A stretch of DNA of 64,000 nucleotides from an uncultured Pelagibacteraceae bacterium (lineage in GTDB: Bacteria > Pseudomonadota > Alphaproteobacteria > Pelagibacterales > Pelagibacteraceae), in the NCBI GenBank assembly GCA_902578255.1, contig CACHCH010000006.1:21476-85475 (forward strand). The letters are read 5' to 3'. A program made the position numbers and the translations under genes. Shown one piece after another: positions 25,974 through 37,361 of this stretch. Under the pieces are notes generated by a model. The model saw only the letters and a program-made list of their open reading frames with translations. It ran no database searches and was not told the DNA's origin. Numbering within the stretch: the first letter of the stretch is position 1; each line of letters starts with the position of its first letter.

Positions 25974-27184
25974 TGAGAAGAGTAGTAATTACAGGTTTGG
26001 GTGTTGTTTCATGCTTGGGTAATAATCAAGAAGAAGTACATCAGTCATTATTGAAAACAAAGTCTGGAATATCTTTTAGTGAAGAATATAAAGAACACAA
26101 TTTAAAAAGTCATGTACATGGTAAGCCAAACATAAAACTTGAAGATTATATTGATAGAAAAACAATAAGATTCATGGGTTCTGGTTCTGCTTATAACTAT
26201 ATTGCAATGAAGGAAGCTATTGAAGACTCTGGATTAGAGGACAGTGAAGTAAGTAATTTTAAGACAGGAATTGTAATGGGTTCGGGTGGACCCTCAATTG
26301 AAAATGTAATTCTAGCAGCTGATAAGACTAGGGCTAAAACCCCAAAATTAATGGGACCATTCATTGTACCAAGAACCATGGCTAGTACAGCATCAGCTAC
26401 ACTTGCTGTTCCATTTAAAATTAAAGGGACGAACTACACAATGAGTTCTGCTTGTGCAACAAGTGGCCACTGTATTGGAAACTCAATGGAATTAATTCAA
26501 ATGGGAAAACAAGATGTTGTTTTTGCAGGTGGTAGTGAAGAGATACACTGGGCGATGACTGCAATGTTTGATGCCATGACAGCCTTATCTTCAAAATATA
26601 ATGATACACCAGAGACTGCATCAAGAGCGTATGATAAAACAAGAGATGGTTTCGTAATTGCTGGTGGTGGTGGAGTGTTAGTGCTAGAAGAATACGAACA
26701 TGCTAAAGCAAGAGGGGCTAAAATATACGCAGAATTAACCGGTTATGGGGCAACCTCGGATGGATATGATATGGTGGCTCCATCAGGAGAAGGTGCTGTA
26801 AGATGTATGAAGATGGCTATGGCTACATCAAAAAATAAAATTGATTATATTAATACTCATGGAACATCTACTCCAGTTGGAGACATTACAGAATTAAATG
26901 CAGTAAAAGAAGCTTTTGGAAATGAAATTCCAAAAATTAGTTCAACAAAATCTTTGTCAGGTCATCCCTTGGGAGCCGCATCCGTTCATGAAGCGATATA
27001 TTGTTTAATTATGATGAAAAATAATTTTATAGCAGGATCTGCTAATATTAATGAAATGGATGACGAGGCTAAAAGATTTCCAATAGTTGCTAAAACTGAG
27101 ACAGAAGTAACTTTAAATACAGTAATGTCTAATAGTTTTGGTTTTGGTGGAACCAATGCTGCTTTAATTTTCGAGAAGATATAA
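25973..27184 (+). CDS. fabB: 3-oxoacyl-ACP synthase I
   Basis: 403 residues. Condensing enzyme with Cys-His-His triad: '[10 protein letters not shown]' near 161, '[11 protein letters not shown]' near 297 and '[11 protein letters not shown]' near 332. With fabA it elongates unsaturated chains, so FabB rather than FabF. Second in the fab operon. Confidence 0.96.
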   Translation: MRRVVITGLGVVSCLGNNQEEVHQSLLKTKSGISFSEEYKEHNLKSHVHGKPNIKLEDYIDRKTIRFMGSGSAYNYIAMKEAIEDSGLEDSEVSNFKTGIVMGSGGPSIENVILAADKTRAKTPKLMGPFIVPRTMASTASATLAVPFKIKGTNYTMSSACATSGHCIGNSMELIQMGKQDVVFAGGSEEIHWAMTAMFDAMTALSSKYNDTPETASRAYDKTRDGFVIAGGGGVLVLEEYEHAKARGAKIYAELTGYGATSDGYDMVAPSGEGAVRCMKMAMATSKNKIDYINTHGTSTPVGDITELNAVKEAFGNEIPKISSTKSLSGHPLGAASVHEAIYCLIMMKNNFIAGSANINEMDDEAKRFPIVAKTETEVTLNTVMSNSFGFGGTNAALIFEKI

Positions 27185-27186
27185 TT

Positions 27187-27972
27187 ATGAGCTTGATGAA
27201 AGGTAAAAAAGGATTGGTAATGGGTGTTGCCAATGAAAGATCTATTGCTTGGGGTATTTCACAAAAACTTTCAGAAGCAGGAGCAGAACTAGCATTTACT
27301 TATTTAGGAGATGCATTAAAAAAAAGAGTTATTCCATTAGCTGAAAAATTAAATTCAAAAGTTACATTTAGCTGTGATGTAGAAAAGAAAGATGATGTAA
27401 CAAAGTTGTTTGAAGATGTTAAATCACAATGGGGTGAGATTGACTTTATAGTACATGCAATTGCTTTTTCAGATAAATCAGAGTTATCTGGTGAATATTT
27501 AAACACAACTAGAGAAAACTTTTTAAGAAGTATGTTAATTTCATGTTTTTCATTTACTGAAGTTGCAAAAGAGGCATCCAAAGTAATGAAAGAAGGCGGA
27601 AGTTTAATCACATTAAGTTATGAAGCTAATAAAGCTATTCCAAATTATAATGTAATGGGTGTTTGTAAAGCTGCATTAGAGTCTAGTGTTAAATATCTTG
27701 CAAGAGATTTGGGTGCTAAAGGTATTAGGGTTAATGCTATAAGTGCTGGACCTATTAAAACGCTAGCAGCATCTGCAATCGGAGATGCAAAATTCCTTTA
27801 TAAATGGAACGAAGACCATTCATTGCTCAAAAGAAATGTGGATATTCATGATGTTGGAAATTCAGCTTTATATCTATTGAGTGACCTTGCAAACGGTGTT
27901 ACGGGTGAAATTCACTATGTAGATGCTGGATATAATAAGGTTGGGATGCCAGATCCTAAGAATATTACTTAA
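27187..27972 (+). CDS. fabI: Enoyl-ACP reductase FabI
   Basis: 261 residues. 'VMGVANERSIAWGIS' near 12 is the NADH site and the catalytic pair is Tyr and Lys in 'NYNVMGVCKAAL' near 155. Completes the elongation cycle. Third in the fab operon, followed by a hairpin shared with the converging pnp operon. Confidence 0.96.
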   Translation: MSLMKGKKGLVMGVANERSIAWGISQKLSEAGAELAFTYLGDALKKRVIPLAEKLNSKVTFSCDVEKKDDVTKLFEDVKSQWGEIDFIVHAIAFSDKSELSGEYLNTTRENFLRSMLISCFSFTEVAKEASKVMKEGGSLITLSYEANKAIPNYNVMGVCKAALESSVKYLARDLGAKGIRVNAISAGPIKTLAASAIGDAKFLYKWNEDHSLLKRNVDIHDVGNSALYLLSDLANGVTGEIHYVDAGYNKVGMPDPKNIT

Positions 27973-27977
27973 TAAAA

Positions 27978-27998
27978 TGGCAGGATTTGAACCTGCCA
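27978..27998. terminator. Hairpin terminator between fabI and pnp, identical to a tRNA T arm
   Basis: TGGCAGG (27978-27984), 7-nt loop, CCTGCCA (27992-27998). On the minus strand it is followed by TTTTATT, as a terminator for pnp; on the plus strand the T run is weak. The minus-strand loop region GGTTCAAATCC equals a tRNA T-loop consensus. Confidence 0.7.
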
Positions 27999-28012
27999 CT
28001 CTCTAGTTTTGA

Positions 28013-30085
28013 TTATTCAGAAGCTTGTTTCATAGAGAGTTTAACTTTACCTCTATCGAAACCAATCACTTTAACTTTTACTTCGTCACCTTCTTTGACA
28101 ACGTCAGTAACTTTTGCAACTCTTTTGCCTGCCAGTTCTGAAATATGAACAAGTCCATCTTGTTTTCCTAAGAAATTAACAAATGCACCAAACTCCATAA
28201 TTTTCATCACCTTACCTGAATAGATTTTATTCATTTCAGCTTTTGCAGTAATGTCTTTGATCATTTGCATAGCAATGTTTCTAGATTCTTCATCTGGAGC
28301 AGCAACTGTTACAACTCCTTCATCATTTACATCTACTTTTGCACCTGATTTTTCAACAATCTCTCTAATTGTTGCTCCTCCTTTTCCAATAACGGCAGCA
28401 ATATCTTTTTTATCAACAGTTACTTGTTCCATTTTTGGAGTGTGTTTTCCAACATTAGATCTAGATTCGCCTAAAGCTTTATTCATTTCACCTAAAATAT
28501 GAATTCTACCATCTTTAGCCTGCTTCAAAGCCTGCTCCATGATTTCAAAAGTGATACCAGTAATTTTGATATCCATTTGAAGTGAAGTAATTCCGTCTTT
28601 TGTTCCAGCAACTTTAAAGTCCATATCACCTAAGTGATCTTCGTCACCTAAAATATCTGATAAGACGCTAAAATCATCACCTTCTTTAATTAAACCCATT
28701 GCAATACCTGCAACAGGTTCTTTAATTGGAACACCCGCATCCATTAATGCTAAAGATGCTCCACAAACAGTAGCCATAGAAGAAGATCCATTAGACTCTG
28801 TAATCTCTGATACTATTCTAAAAGTATATGGAAACGACTCTTTTGAGGGTAATGAAGAGTTAATTGCTCTCCAAGCTAGTTTTCCATGACCAATTTCACG
28901 TCTACCAGTTCCAATTCTTCCAGTTTCACCGACTGAAAAAGGAGGAAAATTGTAGTGAAGCATAAATCTTTCCCTTTGAAGACCATCTAGACTTTCAATT
29001 CTTTGTTCATCATCTGATGTTCCTAAAGTAGTTACAACAATCGCTTGCGTTTCTCCTCTGGTAAACAAAGCAGAACCGTGGGTTCTTGGTAAAACACCAA
29101 CTTCACATGAGATAGGTCTTACATCAGACAATCCTCTACCATCAATTCTGTTTTTATTTTTAAGGATATCAGTTCTAACAATTTTCTTCTCTAGATTTTT
29201 AAGCTGAGAGTTAACATCAAGATCAGAATAGTTTTCATTCTCTTCAAAAAGTTTTTTAGCTTTATCAGTAATTTCTGAAATTTGATTTGATCTATCTTGC
29301 TTATCTCTAGTTGCAAAAGCTTTCTTAAGGTCTTCTGTAAAAGTTTCTACAAGTTTTTTCTTAACCTCGGATAGATCTTTCTTTTCAACAGTCCACTCAG
29401 GTTTTCTACATTCTTTTGCAAGTTCCTCAATCATTTCAATCACTGGAACAAATCCTTCATGACCAAATTTAACTGCTGCTAACATTACTTCTTCTGATAG
29501 ACCTGATGTTTCAGATTCAACCATAAGCACTGCATCTTTAGTACCTGCTACAACTAAGTCTAAACTTGAGTTTTCTAACTCCTCTTTTGATGGATTAAGA
29601 ATATACTTGCCATCAATATAACCAACTCTAGAGGCTCCTACAGGACCCATAAATGGCATTCCTGAAATAGCTAAAGCTGCAGATGAAGCTGTAATTGCTA
29701 GAATATCTGGTTGGTTTTCTTTGTCGTAAGAAATTACTGTTGGCAACAACTGTACTTCATTTTTAAATTCATCAGGAAACAAAGGTCTGATAGGTCTATC
29801 AATTAATCTTGAGATTAATGTTTCACTTTCAGTTGGTCTTGCTTCTCTTTTAAAATATCCACCAGGAATCTTTCCACCTGCATAGTATTTTTCTTGATAA
29901 TTAACTGATAAAGGAAAATAATCCATATCTGGATTTACTTTCTTTGCTCCGACCACTGTTGCTAGAATAACTGTTTCACCACATGTTGCAATGATTGCTC
30001 CGTCTGCTTGTCTTGCTACTTTACCTGTTTCTAAACTTATTTTCTTTCCTGCTACTTCTATTTCCTTCTTGTGTACTTTAAACAT
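28013..30085 (-). CDS. pnp: Polyribonucleotide nucleotidyltransferase
   Basis: 690 residues. Phosphorolytic 3'-5' exoribonuclease. Two RNase PH domains (about 10-230 and 310-545) joined by a helical linker, then a KH domain ('[14 protein letters not shown]' near 563) and an S1 domain ('[24 protein letters not shown]' region near 625). End of the nusA-infB-rbfA-rpsO-pnp transcript. Confidence 0.97.
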   Translation of the reverse strand: MFKVHKKEIEVAGKKISLETGKVARQADGAIIATCGETVILATVVGAKKVNPDMDYFPLSVNYQEKYYAGGKIPGGYFKREARPTESETLISRLIDRPIRPLFPDEFKNEVQLLPTVISYDKENQPDILAITASSAALAISGMPFMGPVGASRVGYIDGKYILNPSKEELENSSLDLVVAGTKDAVLMVESETSGLSEEVMLAAVKFGHEGFVPVIEMIEELAKECRKPEWTVEKKDLSEVKKKLVETFTEDLKKAFATRDKQDRSNQISEITDKAKKLFEENENYSDLDVNSQLKNLEKKIVRTDILKNKNRIDGRGLSDVRPISCEVGVLPRTHGSALFTRGETQAIVVTTLGTSDDEQRIESLDGLQRERFMLHYNFPPFSVGETGRIGTGRREIGHGKLAWRAINSSLPSKESFPYTFRIVSEITESNGSSSMATVCGASLALMDAGVPIKEPVAGIAMGLIKEGDDFSVLSDILGDEDHLGDMDFKVAGTKDGITSLQMDIKITGITFEIMEQALKQAKDGRIHILGEMNKALGESRSNVGKHTPKMEQVTVDKKDIAAVIGKGGATIREIVEKSGAKVDVNDEGVVTVAAPDEESRNIAMQMIKDITAKAEMNKIYSGKVMKIMEFGAFVNFLGKQDGLVHISELAGKRVAKVTDVVKEGDEVKVKVIGFDRGKVKLSMKQASE

Positions 30086-30128
30086 TTCATTTCCATTTCG
30101 TTTCGTTCGTTTCGTTCCATTCCGTTCT
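30086..30128. repeat. Imperfect GAAACGAAC-type repeats in the rpsO-pnp leader
   Basis: On the minus strand the 57-nt gap before pnp contains repeated GGAAT/GGAAC/GAAAC units, strongly purine rich. The pnp leader in other bacteria is a site of processing and autoregulation. No clear hairpin. Confidence 0.6.
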
Positions 30129-30142
30129 ATCTATCTTGACTT

Positions 30143-30391
30143 CTATTTTCTTAAATTCAATTTCGACAGTACATTCTTGTAAGAATCCATTTTTGTTTTT
30201 TTTAAGTATTCTAACAATTTCTTTCTTCTATTGACCGCTCTCAACAATCCAACAGACGAATGTTTATCTTTTTTGAATTGCTTAATGTGTTTAGAGAGAG
30301 TTTCGATTTTATCTGTTAACAAAGCAATCTGTATCTCCGAAGATCCAGTATCTTTATCATGCGTTGCTAATTCTTGTGCCTTTTTGTTCAT
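30143..30391 (-). CDS. rpsO: 30S ribosomal protein S15
   Basis: 82 residues, about seven shorter than the usual 89 because the N-terminal helix is trimmed; an in-frame TAG upstream without an alternative start supports ATG 30391. Core motifs 'HDKDTGSSEIQIALLT' near 10 and 'DKHSSVGLLRAVNRRKKLL' near 42 bind 16S rRNA. 57 bp before pnp. Confidence 0.95.
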   Translation of the reverse strand: MNKKAQELATHDKDTGSSEIQIALLTDKIETLSKHIKQFKKDKHSSVGLLRAVNRRKKLLEYLKKTKMDSYKNVLSKLNLRK

Positions 30392-30403
30392 GCCTCGTTT
30401 TTC

Positions 30404-30772
30404 CTATTTATTTGTTTGTTTTATTAAGTTTTCTATTTTTTCCGCATACTCAAAAGACTCATCTTTTCTAAAAAGTAATTTTGGTAAAAATTTCATAACC
30501 ACTTTCTGTGATAGAATTTTTCTTATTAAAAATGAATACTCTTTTAACGTATCTATTGTCTCCTCTGCATCTTTTCCTCCTAATGGAAGTACATATGCTT
30601 TAGCGATTTTTAAATCTGGACTCATTCTAACTTCAGTGACTGTAATCGTGTTTGTTTCTAAATTTGGCACTTTAGCCTCATTTCTTATAAAAATCATGCT
30701 TAAAGACTGTTTGATCATTTCTCCAACTCTAAGCTGTCTTTGTGAAATTGGTTTTCCAATTCTATCTGCCAT
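30404..30772 (-). CDS. rbfA: Ribosome-binding factor A
   Basis: 122 residues, KH-like fold. 'RQLRVGEMIKQSLSMIFIR' at the start and 'ITVTEVRMSPDLKIAKAYVLPLG' near 42 are family features. 30S maturation factor. TAATG overlap with infB. Normally truB lies between rbfA and rpsO; here there are 12 bp. Confidence 0.93.
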   Translation of the reverse strand: MADRIGKPISQRQLRVGEMIKQSLSMIFIRNEAKVPNLETNTITVTEVRMSPDLKIAKAYVLPLGGKDAEETIDTLKEYSFLIRKILSQKVVMKFLPKLLFRKDESFEYAEKIENLIKQTNK

Positions 30773-32991
30773 TAAATTGACCTCTCTGTAGATGTAACAC
30801 TAAAAGCCTCTATTGTGTCATTTTTTTGAAAATCCATATAATCTTTAACTGTTATTCCACATTCTTGTCCATCACTAACCTGTTTTACTTGATTTTTTTC
30901 TCTAAAAATAGTTCCAACTTTTCCTGTGTAAATTATAGCTCCATCTCTGATTATTCTGACATCTGAGGTACTAGTAATTTCTCCTTCAGTAATTTTTGAA
31001 CCTGCAACTTTACCAGCTCCAGAAACTTTAAAAATTTCTAAGATTTGCGCTGATCCAGTTATAGTTTCTTGAACATCTGGAGTTAATAGTCCTGACATTT
31101 TTTGTTTAACATAATCAAGCACTTCATAGATAATATTATATGAGGAAATTTTTATTTTTTCATTTTCGGCAAGTTTTTTTGCTTCTTTACTCGGCTTAAC
31201 ATTAAAAGCAATCAATACAGCATTAGACGCTTTTGCTAAAGTAACATCAGTTTCTGTAACCATGCCAATGTCAGCTAAAATAATTTTAGGTTTTACTTCA
31301 TCATGTTTGATTTGACTAATTGCATTTTTAATTGCTTCAGAAGATCCGTGTACATCAGATTTAATAATTAAATTTAATTCCTCTGAAGATTTATCTGAAA
31401 AGGCTGACTCTTGTGTAGCAAAGGATAAAGGATTTTTTCCATCCTTTGTTTCTTCTGCTCTATTTTCACTTAATGTTTTTGCTTCTTTTTCACTTTCAAG
31501 AACAATAAAATCATCGCCAGCTTTTGCTGCTCCATTAATTCCTAAAATTTCAACTGGAGTAGATGGAGGAGCCTCATCAATATTTTTACCTTTGTCATTT
31601 ATTATTGCTCTAACTTTCCCCCACTTCAATCCACTAACAAAAAAATCTCCTTTTTTTAGTGTTCCTGTAGTTACAATGATTGTTGCAACTGGTCCTCGAC
31701 CTACATCAATTTTAGATTCTAACACTATCCCTGTAGCTTTAGACTCATAATCAGTTTTCAAATCTAAAATTTCAGCTTGAAGAATTATAGACTCAACTAA
31801 TTTATCTAAATTTAATTTTGTCTTTGCTGAAATCTCCACCATTAAAGTATCACCTAATAGATCTTCGGCAACCAACTCGTGTTCTAGTAATTGATTTTTA
31901 ATTTTTTGTGGATCTGCGTCTGGAAGGTCACATTTGTTAATTGCAACAACAATTGGAACATTTGCTGCTTTTGCATGTTTAATTGATTCAATTGTTTGTG
32001 GCTTCACACCATCATCTGCAGCAACTACTAATACAACTACATCTGTTAATTTTGATCCTCTTGCTCTCATTTCTGTAAAAGCTGCGTGGCCTGGGGTATC
32101 AATAAAAGTTAGTTTGTTATCTTGACTTTCAATTTGATAGGCTCCTATGTGTTGAGTTATTCCGCCAAATTCTCCTGACACAACATTTGCACTTCTCAAA
32201 ACATCAAGAACTGACGTTTTACCATGATCAACATGGCCCATCACTGTAACAATTGGTGGTCTATTTTTTAAATTTTCCACTCTTGTAGCTTTTATTTTCT
32301 GAATTATTTCCTCTGCTTTTTCTTCTCTTATTGGATTGTGGCCAAACTCTTTAACTAAGAACTCAGCTGTATCTGCTGCAAGAGTTTGATTAATTGTAAC
32401 TGTTACACCCATACCAAATAAATACTTAATCACATTGCTGGATTGCTCAGCCATTCTATTAGCTAACTCTCTAACAGTGATTGCTTCTGGAATATTAATA
32501 TCTCTTTTGATTGGTTTGAGGCTTTCCTGATTTTGATCTTTAGAAAAATTTTTATTCTCTTTTAGTCTCGCTCTTTTAACTGAAGCTAAACTTCTTTCCC
32601 TTGCCTCAATTTCATCACTTAAAGCCCTTGAAACTGTTAGTTTTAATTCTCTTTTTTTACTTCCAGATTTTAAATTTTTTTTATCTTTTCCATCACCATC
32701 ACCTTTGAGTCTTTTTGTTGCTCTCTGCTCAGCAAGCTTACGTCTTTCAAAATCATTTGTAATAGTGGGTGTTTTTGGTACAAAAGATGGTTTGGTTCCT
32801 GTAGCTCTACTAAAAGGAGAGGTTGGTTTTGGTTTACTTAGGTTAGGTCTAAAAGACCCACCTCTATTTGGAAATTTTCCAGTTTGCTTTTCTATGACAA
32901 CTGCGTTTTTACTTTGAGCTTTAGCAATCTCGATATTTTTGATCGATTTTTTGGCTGAGCCAGATATCGTTAATTTTGTTTTTTTTTCCAT
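30772..32991 (-). CDS. infB: Translation initiation factor IF-2
   Basis: 739 residues. Basic variable N-terminal region (1-160), IF2_N domain near 165-215, GTPase with 'GHVDHGKTS' (G1) near 250, 'DTPGHAAF' (G3) near 296, 'NKCD' (G4) near 350, and C-terminal beta barrels that bind fMet-tRNA. 10 bp after nusA, with no ylxR-type gene in between. Confidence 0.97.
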   Translation of the reverse strand: MEKKTKLTISGSAKKSIKNIEIAKAQSKNAVVIEKQTGKFPNRGGSFRPNLSKPKPTSPFSRATGTKPSFVPKTPTITNDFERRKLAEQRATKRLKGDGDGKDKKNLKSGSKKRELKLTVSRALSDEIEARERSLASVKRARLKENKNFSKDQNQESLKPIKRDINIPEAITVRELANRMAEQSSNVIKYLFGMGVTVTINQTLAADTAEFLVKEFGHNPIREEKAEEIIQKIKATRVENLKNRPPIVTVMGHVDHGKTSVLDVLRSANVVSGEFGGITQHIGAYQIESQDNKLTFIDTPGHAAFTEMRARGSKLTDVVVLVVAADDGVKPQTIESIKHAKAANVPIVVAINKCDLPDADPQKIKNQLLEHELVAEDLLGDTLMVEISAKTKLNLDKLVESIILQAEILDLKTDYESKATGIVLESKIDVGRGPVATIIVTTGTLKKGDFFVSGLKWGKVRAIINDKGKNIDEAPPSTPVEILGINGAAKAGDDFIVLESEKEAKTLSENRAEETKDGKNPLSFATQESAFSDKSSEELNLIIKSDVHGSSEAIKNAISQIKHDEVKPKIILADIGMVTETDVTLAKASNAVLIAFNVKPSKEAKKLAENEKIKISSYNIIYEVLDYVKQKMSGLLTPDVQETITGSAQILEIFKVSGAGKVAGSKITEGEITSTSDVRIIRDGAIIYTGKVGTIFREKNQVKQVSDGQECGITVKDYMDFQKNDTIEAFSVTSTERSI

Positions 32992-33001
32992 AGCTCATCA
33001 C

Positions 33002-34555
33002 TCAATCTTTATAAAAAATTTTTCGAGCAGACATAATTAGTTCATCTGCCTCTTCTTTTGATAAAGCAAAATCTTCCAGGTACCCTTGAATTTTTACTCT
33101 CTCACCTTTTACTACGTCAAAACCGCCAGTTAATTCATCAGATGCTAGATCTGCAAAATCTTCTAATGTTAAAATTCTTTGTTCTCCTAATGTAACCAAC
33201 ATTCCTGGAGTAAGCCCTTCCAAATTAATTAAAGTATCCTCAAGTCCCAATTCTTTGATTCTTGTCGATATATCTTCCTGATCTTTTTGATGAAACTCTT
33301 GAGCTCTTTCTATAAGTGCTTTTGCAGTATCCTCTTCGATACCTTCTATCTTTATTAAATTTTCTGCTGAACTATCTTTAATATCATCAATTGTTGAAAA
33401 GCCTTCTGCTACCAATAACTGACCCAGTGTCTCGTCTAATTCTAAATTTTTTACGAAATTTTCTGTTTTTTCCTTAAATTCTAACTGTCTTCTCTCAGAA
33501 TCCTCTGCATCAGTCATTATATTAATTTCATAATTTAATAATTTTGTGGCTAGTCTTACGTTTTGACCTCTTCTTCCAATAGCTTTACTTAAGTTTTCTT
33601 CTGTAAGTATTACATCAAGTTTTTTTCTTTCTGAGTCTACGTTTACTCTTTGAACATCTGCTGGAGATAAGGCATTTGATACTAAAATAGCTGGATCCTC
33701 AGACCAATTAACAATATCAATTTTTTCGCCCTGTAATTCATTAACAACTGCCTGCACTCTTGATCCTCTCATGCCCACACAAGCTCCAACTGGATCTAAT
33801 GAGGTATCAACAGCTTTAACACATATTTTTGCTCTACTTCCTGGATCTCTTGAAGAAGATTTGATTTCTATTAATCCGTCATAAATTTCAGGTACTTCTT
33901 GAACAAAAAGTTTTTCCATAAATTTAGGATGAGCTCTTGATAAAAAGATTTGTTGACCTCTTGGTTCTCTTCTTACATCATAACAATAAGCTTTGATGCG
34001 ATCTCCAGCCTTAATATTTTCCCTTGGAATTAATTCATTTTTTTGAATAATTGCTTCAGTTCTTCCTAAATCAACAATCACATTTCCAAATTCTAATCGT
34101 TTTACAATTCCACTTAAAATTGAATCTTTTTTATCTATAAAATCGTTAAATTGTCTTTCTCTTTCAGCCTCTCTTACATTGAAGCTGATAACTTGTTTTG
34201 CTGTCTGCGCAGCTATTCTTCCAAAATCAAAAGATGGTAAAGGCTGGAGAACCTCATCACCAAAAGTTTTATCCTTATTAGTTTCATTTAAATTGATTGC
34301 ATCTTCTAATTTTATTTCTGTATTTGTATTTTCAGGATTTTCAACAATTACTAATTTTCTAAAAAGCTCAATATCTCCACTATCTCGGTTGATTGAAACT
34401 TTAATTTCATTTTCTTGACCAAATTTAGATTTAGCTGCTTTAGCAATACCTGTTTCCATTGAACTTATAATTAGCTCTTTATCTATTGATTTTTCTAGGG
34501 CAACAGCCTCTGCAATTCTTAATAATTCTAGTTTATCTGCTCTTTTATTTAACAT
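33002..34555 (-). CDS. nusA: Transcription termination/antitermination factor NusA
   Basis: 517 residues from ATG 34555. An in-frame ATG further upstream would read through a terminator hairpin, so it is rejected. RNAP-binding N-terminal domain, S1 domain (about 130-195), two KH domains ('CVGMRGSRVQAVVNELQ' near 258) and two acidic helix-hairpin-helix repeats near 355-515. rimP, normally upstream, is absent here. Confidence 0.96.
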   Translation of the reverse strand: MLNKRADKLELLRIAEAVALEKSIDKELIISSMETGIAKAAKSKFGQENEIKVSINRDSGDIELFRKLVIVENPENTNTEIKLEDAINLNETNKDKTFGDEVLQPLPSFDFGRIAAQTAKQVISFNVREAERERQFNDFIDKKDSILSGIVKRLEFGNVIVDLGRTEAIIQKNELIPRENIKAGDRIKAYCYDVRREPRGQQIFLSRAHPKFMEKLFVQEVPEIYDGLIEIKSSSRDPGSRAKICVKAVDTSLDPVGACVGMRGSRVQAVVNELQGEKIDIVNWSEDPAILVSNALSPADVQRVNVDSERKKLDVILTEENLSKAIGRRGQNVRLATKLLNYEINIMTDAEDSERRQLEFKEKTENFVKNLELDETLGQLLVAEGFSTIDDIKDSSAENLIKIEGIEEDTAKALIERAQEFHQKDQEDISTRIKELGLEDTLINLEGLTPGMLVTLGEQRILTLEDFADLASDELTGGFDVVKGERVKIQGYLEDFALSKEEADELIMSARKIFYKD

Positions 34556-34570
34556 TTTTTTATTTATTCC

Positions 34571-34596
34571 AAAAAAAAATGGGCAAAAGCCCATTT
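34571..34596 (-). terminator. Intrinsic terminator between metK and nusA
   Basis: Minus strand ATGGGC TTTT GCCCAT followed by a run of T. Textbook terminator for metK, but it also lies in what would be the nusA leader if nusA has its own promoter. Confidence 0.88.
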
Positions 34597-34619
34597 TGTA
34601 ACTTCAATAATGTAAGGGC

Positions 34620-34647
34620 AATATATTAAAGTTTTTTTTTAATTCAA
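34620..34647 (-). promoter_or_regulatory. Possible nusA promoter upstream of the terminator
   Basis: Minus strand TTGAAT (34642-34647), 16-bp spacer, TATATT (34620-34625). Transcription would start near 34612 and run through the hairpin at 34571-34596 before reaching nusA. Confidence 0.4.
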
Positions 34648-34653
34648 CAGAAA

Positions 34654-35823
34654 CTATTTTAAAAAAGCTTTTATTTTATCTGTTTTTTCCCAAGAAAAAG
34701 AGCCATTTTCCTCTGGACTTCTTCCAAAATGACCATAAGCGGCTGTTTTTTCATATATAGGTTTATTTAAATCTAAAATTTCTCTAATTCCCCGTGGACT
34801 TAAATCAAAATTATCATTAATTTTTTCTACAACGAATTTATTTTTTTCAACATCATTATCAAATAAATCAACATAAATTGAAAGCGGCTTTGATACACCT
34901 ATAGCATATGCTAATTGAATCAAACATTTGTTAGAGATTTTTGAGGCAACTACATTTTTTGCAATGTACCTTGCTGCATAAGCTGCTGACCTATCTACTT
35001 TAGTTGGATCCTTTCCTGAAAATGCCCCACCACCATGGGGTGCAGCACCACCATAAGTATCGACAATAATTTTTCTTCCTGTTAGCCCACAGTCGCCGTC
35101 AGGTCCTCCGATTACAAAATTACCTGTGGGATTTACATAGAACTCCTTTTCATTGAAGCCATCTAAAAAATTTTGGGGGATAGAATTTATCATGTAAGGT
35201 CTCAATAAATCTCTAACTTGTATTTGATTAACATCAGCAGAATGTTGTGAGGAAATAACTACAGACTTAACTTTTGTTGGTTTCCCATCAACATACTCAA
35301 AAGTAACTTGGCTCTTAGAGTCTGGTTCAATATTTTTAAGTTTACCAGACTTTCTGTCCTGGGCCATTAGTCTTAAAATTTTATGTGAGTAATGAATAGG
35401 TGCTGGCATTAACTCTTCTGTTTCATTGCATGCATAACCAAACATTATCCCTTGATCTCCAGCTCCTTCATCTTTGTTGCCCGAGGCATCTACACCCATG
35501 GCTATATCAGCAGATTGAGAATGAAGATGACTTTCTATTTTTGTAGCCTCTTTCCAAGTAAAACCATCTTGATCATAACCAATATCTTTTATGCAGTGTC
35601 TTACTTTTTCAATTAAATCATTTTTTTTAATTTCTGGACCTCTTACTTCGCCAGCTAAAACAACTTTATTTGTTGTTGTAAGTGTTTCACAAGCTACTCT
35701 TGAAAATGGATCTCTTGAAAGGTAACTATCAACTACCATGTCAGAGATTCTATCTGAGACTTTATCCGGATGTCCTTCAGAAACTGACTCGCTAGTGAAA
35801 AGAAAATTTTTTAAATTACTCAT
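34654..35823 (-). CDS. metK: S-adenosylmethionine synthetase
   Basis: 389 residues. '[16 protein letters not shown]' near 14, '[12 protein letters not shown]' near 118 and the glycine-rich '[19 protein letters not shown]' near 265 are the ATP and methionine motifs. Makes SAM for UbiE, MiaB and RsmI in this window. Its start overlaps the lnt stop by 8 bp, leaving no leader for a SAM riboswitch. Ends at an intrinsic terminator. Confidence 0.97.
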   Translation of the reverse strand: MSNLKNFLFTSESVSEGHPDKVSDRISDMVVDSYLSRDPFSRVACETLTTTNKVVLAGEVRGPEIKKNDLIEKVRHCIKDIGYDQDGFTWKEATKIESHLHSQSADIAMGVDASGNKDEGAGDQGIMFGYACNETEELMPAPIHYSHKILRLMAQDRKSGKLKNIEPDSKSQVTFEYVDGKPTKVKSVVISSQHSADVNQIQVRDLLRPYMINSIPQNFLDGFNEKEFYVNPTGNFVIGGPDGDCGLTGRKIIVDTYGGAAPHGGGAFSGKDPTKVDRSAAYAARYIAKNVVASKISNKCLIQLAYAIGVSKPLSIYVDLFDNDVEKNKFVVEKINDNFDLSPRGIREILDLNKPIYEKTAAYGHFGRSPEENGSFSWEKTDKIKAFLK

Positions 35824-37360
35824 TGTTAATTCTATTAAATGAAAAAAATAAAAAAATATACAATAAAATTATTAAACCAAAAATTTTATTTCCATATTTA
35901 GAAAATAATGTTGATTGAACTTTTTTAAATTGACTAAAATCGATATAGCCTGTTTCATTAAAGCTAACTTCTTGTTCAATATCACCAACTGGATTAATTA
36001 TAGCTGTTATTCCATTATTTGAAGAACGCAAAACGTACTTACCACTCTCAATGGCTCTATATATACTATGAGTAAAATGCTGTTTTGGTCCAATAGATTG
36101 ACCAAACCATCCATCCTCTGAGATATTTATTATAAAATCAAAATTTGGATTATTAAAAATCTTTCCAGAATAAATTATTTCATAGCAAATTAGGGGCAAA
36201 AACTTTAAAGAGAAATTACTTTCATTAATTTTAATTATAGTCCTTTCACTTCCTCTTGAGTAAGACTGGTAATCATTAGTTAACGATTTTAAACCAATAT
36301 TTTTAAGTATATGTTCAAGTGGTAAAAATTCTCCAAATGGTACAAGATTAATTTTATCATATGAATTCAATAAATTTAAACTGTGATCATAAACTGAGAG
36401 AGAATTAAAATATTTAATAGCACCTTTATCAACAGATTTACTATTTATACCAAGGACTAATAAATGATTTTCATTAAAATGATTTTCAAATAACCCTTTG
36501 TAATCACCAAATTTTTCTTGAGATATACCCGGCAGTATTCCTTCTGGCCATACAAAAATAATTTTTTCATTTTTATCAGGTTCACTGAGCTCAATTAAAT
36601 CCTCAATAGCTGCTATTGGATCAATATTAGAATAAAATCTGTCTAATTTTATATTGGACCCAATAACTCTAATCTTATGGTCAATAAAATTTATTTTAGC
36701 TTCAGTAAAATTCTTTTTTAACTGAGATCCGTAAAGATAAAAAACAATTGTGATTAAAAGAAAAAATAAACACACCCATATGTCCTCTCTTGTATCTCTT
36801 AAAATAAATACTGTTGGACTTATAAAAAGAGAGATACAAAATAAATTAAATCCATAGGTGCCAATAACAGACGTAATATTTAAAATTTCTAAATGATTTG
36901 AGAAACTATAAGCAATTAAATTCCATGGAAATCCTGTTAAGACAGAACCTCTTACATACTCTAATAAACCAAAAATTATAGAAAAAAGAAAGAAAGATGA
37001 AATTACTTTTTTAGTTTTAAGTATAAAAAATAAAAAAGAAATAATACCGTAAAATAAAGCTAAAAAAGCCGGTATCAGAAATAATGTTATTGGTATCAAA
37101 AACTTAAAACTTTCGTCAAAAGTTAATGAGATTGATATCCAATAAAGATTTGTTATGAAATAACCAAAACCAAAAAACCAACCATAAAAAAAGAATATTT
37201 TTTTATTTTTAATTTCTTCTGACCTCTTTATTAAAAAAGCAAATAATAAGCTCAGGGTAATAAAGTTTACAATTATATAGTTAAAAGGTGGTAGGCTTAG
37301 GGATGTTGCCGCCCCTAAAAATATTAAAAAAATAAATTCAATATATAATTTTTTAGTCAA
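35816..37360 (-). CDS. lnt: Apolipoprotein N-acyltransferase
   Basis: 514 residues. Eight or so membrane helices (1-205 and a last one near 495) flank a nitrilase domain. Catalytic Glu-Lys-Cys residues fit 'WPEGILPG' near 273, '[14 protein letters not shown]' near 333 and '[10 protein letters not shown]' near 388. Adds the third acyl chain to lipoproteins such as LptM and the DolP-like protein. 1 bp after ybeY; the usual tlyC/corC gene is missing. Confidence 0.93.
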   Translation of the reverse strand: MTKKLYIEFIFLIFLGAATSLSLPPFNYIIVNFITLSLLFAFLIKRSEEIKNKKIFFFYGWFFGFGYFITNLYWISISLTFDESFKFLIPITLFLIPAFLALFYGIISFLFFILKTKKVISSFFLFSIIFGLLEYVRGSVLTGFPWNLIAYSFSNHLEILNITSVIGTYGFNLFCISLFISPTVFILRDTREDIWVCLFFLLITIVFYLYGSQLKKNFTEAKINFIDHKIRVIGSNIKLDRFYSNIDPIAAIEDLIELSEPDKNEKIIFVWPEGILPGISQEKFGDYKGLFENHFNENHLLVLGINSKSVDKGAIKYFNSLSVYDHSLNLLNSYDKINLVPFGEFLPLEHILKNIGLKSLTNDYQSYSRGSERTIIKINESNFSLKFLPLICYEIIYSGKIFNNPNFDFIINISEDGWFGQSIGPKQHFTHSIYRAIESGKYVLRSSNNGITAIINPVGDIEQEVSFNETGYIDFSQFKKVQSTLFSKYGNKIFGLIILLYIFLFFSFNRINNE

Positions 37361-37361
37361 T

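Noticed and set aside
27973..28012. Complete tRNA gene at the fabI-pnp junction
   Set aside because: Only the T-arm part is present; no acceptor, D or anticodon arms can be paired.
30231..30791. 186-residue plus-strand ORF opposite rpsO and rbfA
   Set aside because: Entirely antisense to two conserved genes with no family features.
34556..34594. Upstream start of NusA giving 13 extra residues
   Set aside because: This part codes for the terminator stem and T run; normal NusA starts at 34555.
35800..35830. SAM riboswitch in front of metK
   Set aside because: The metK start overlaps the lnt gene, leaving no leader.
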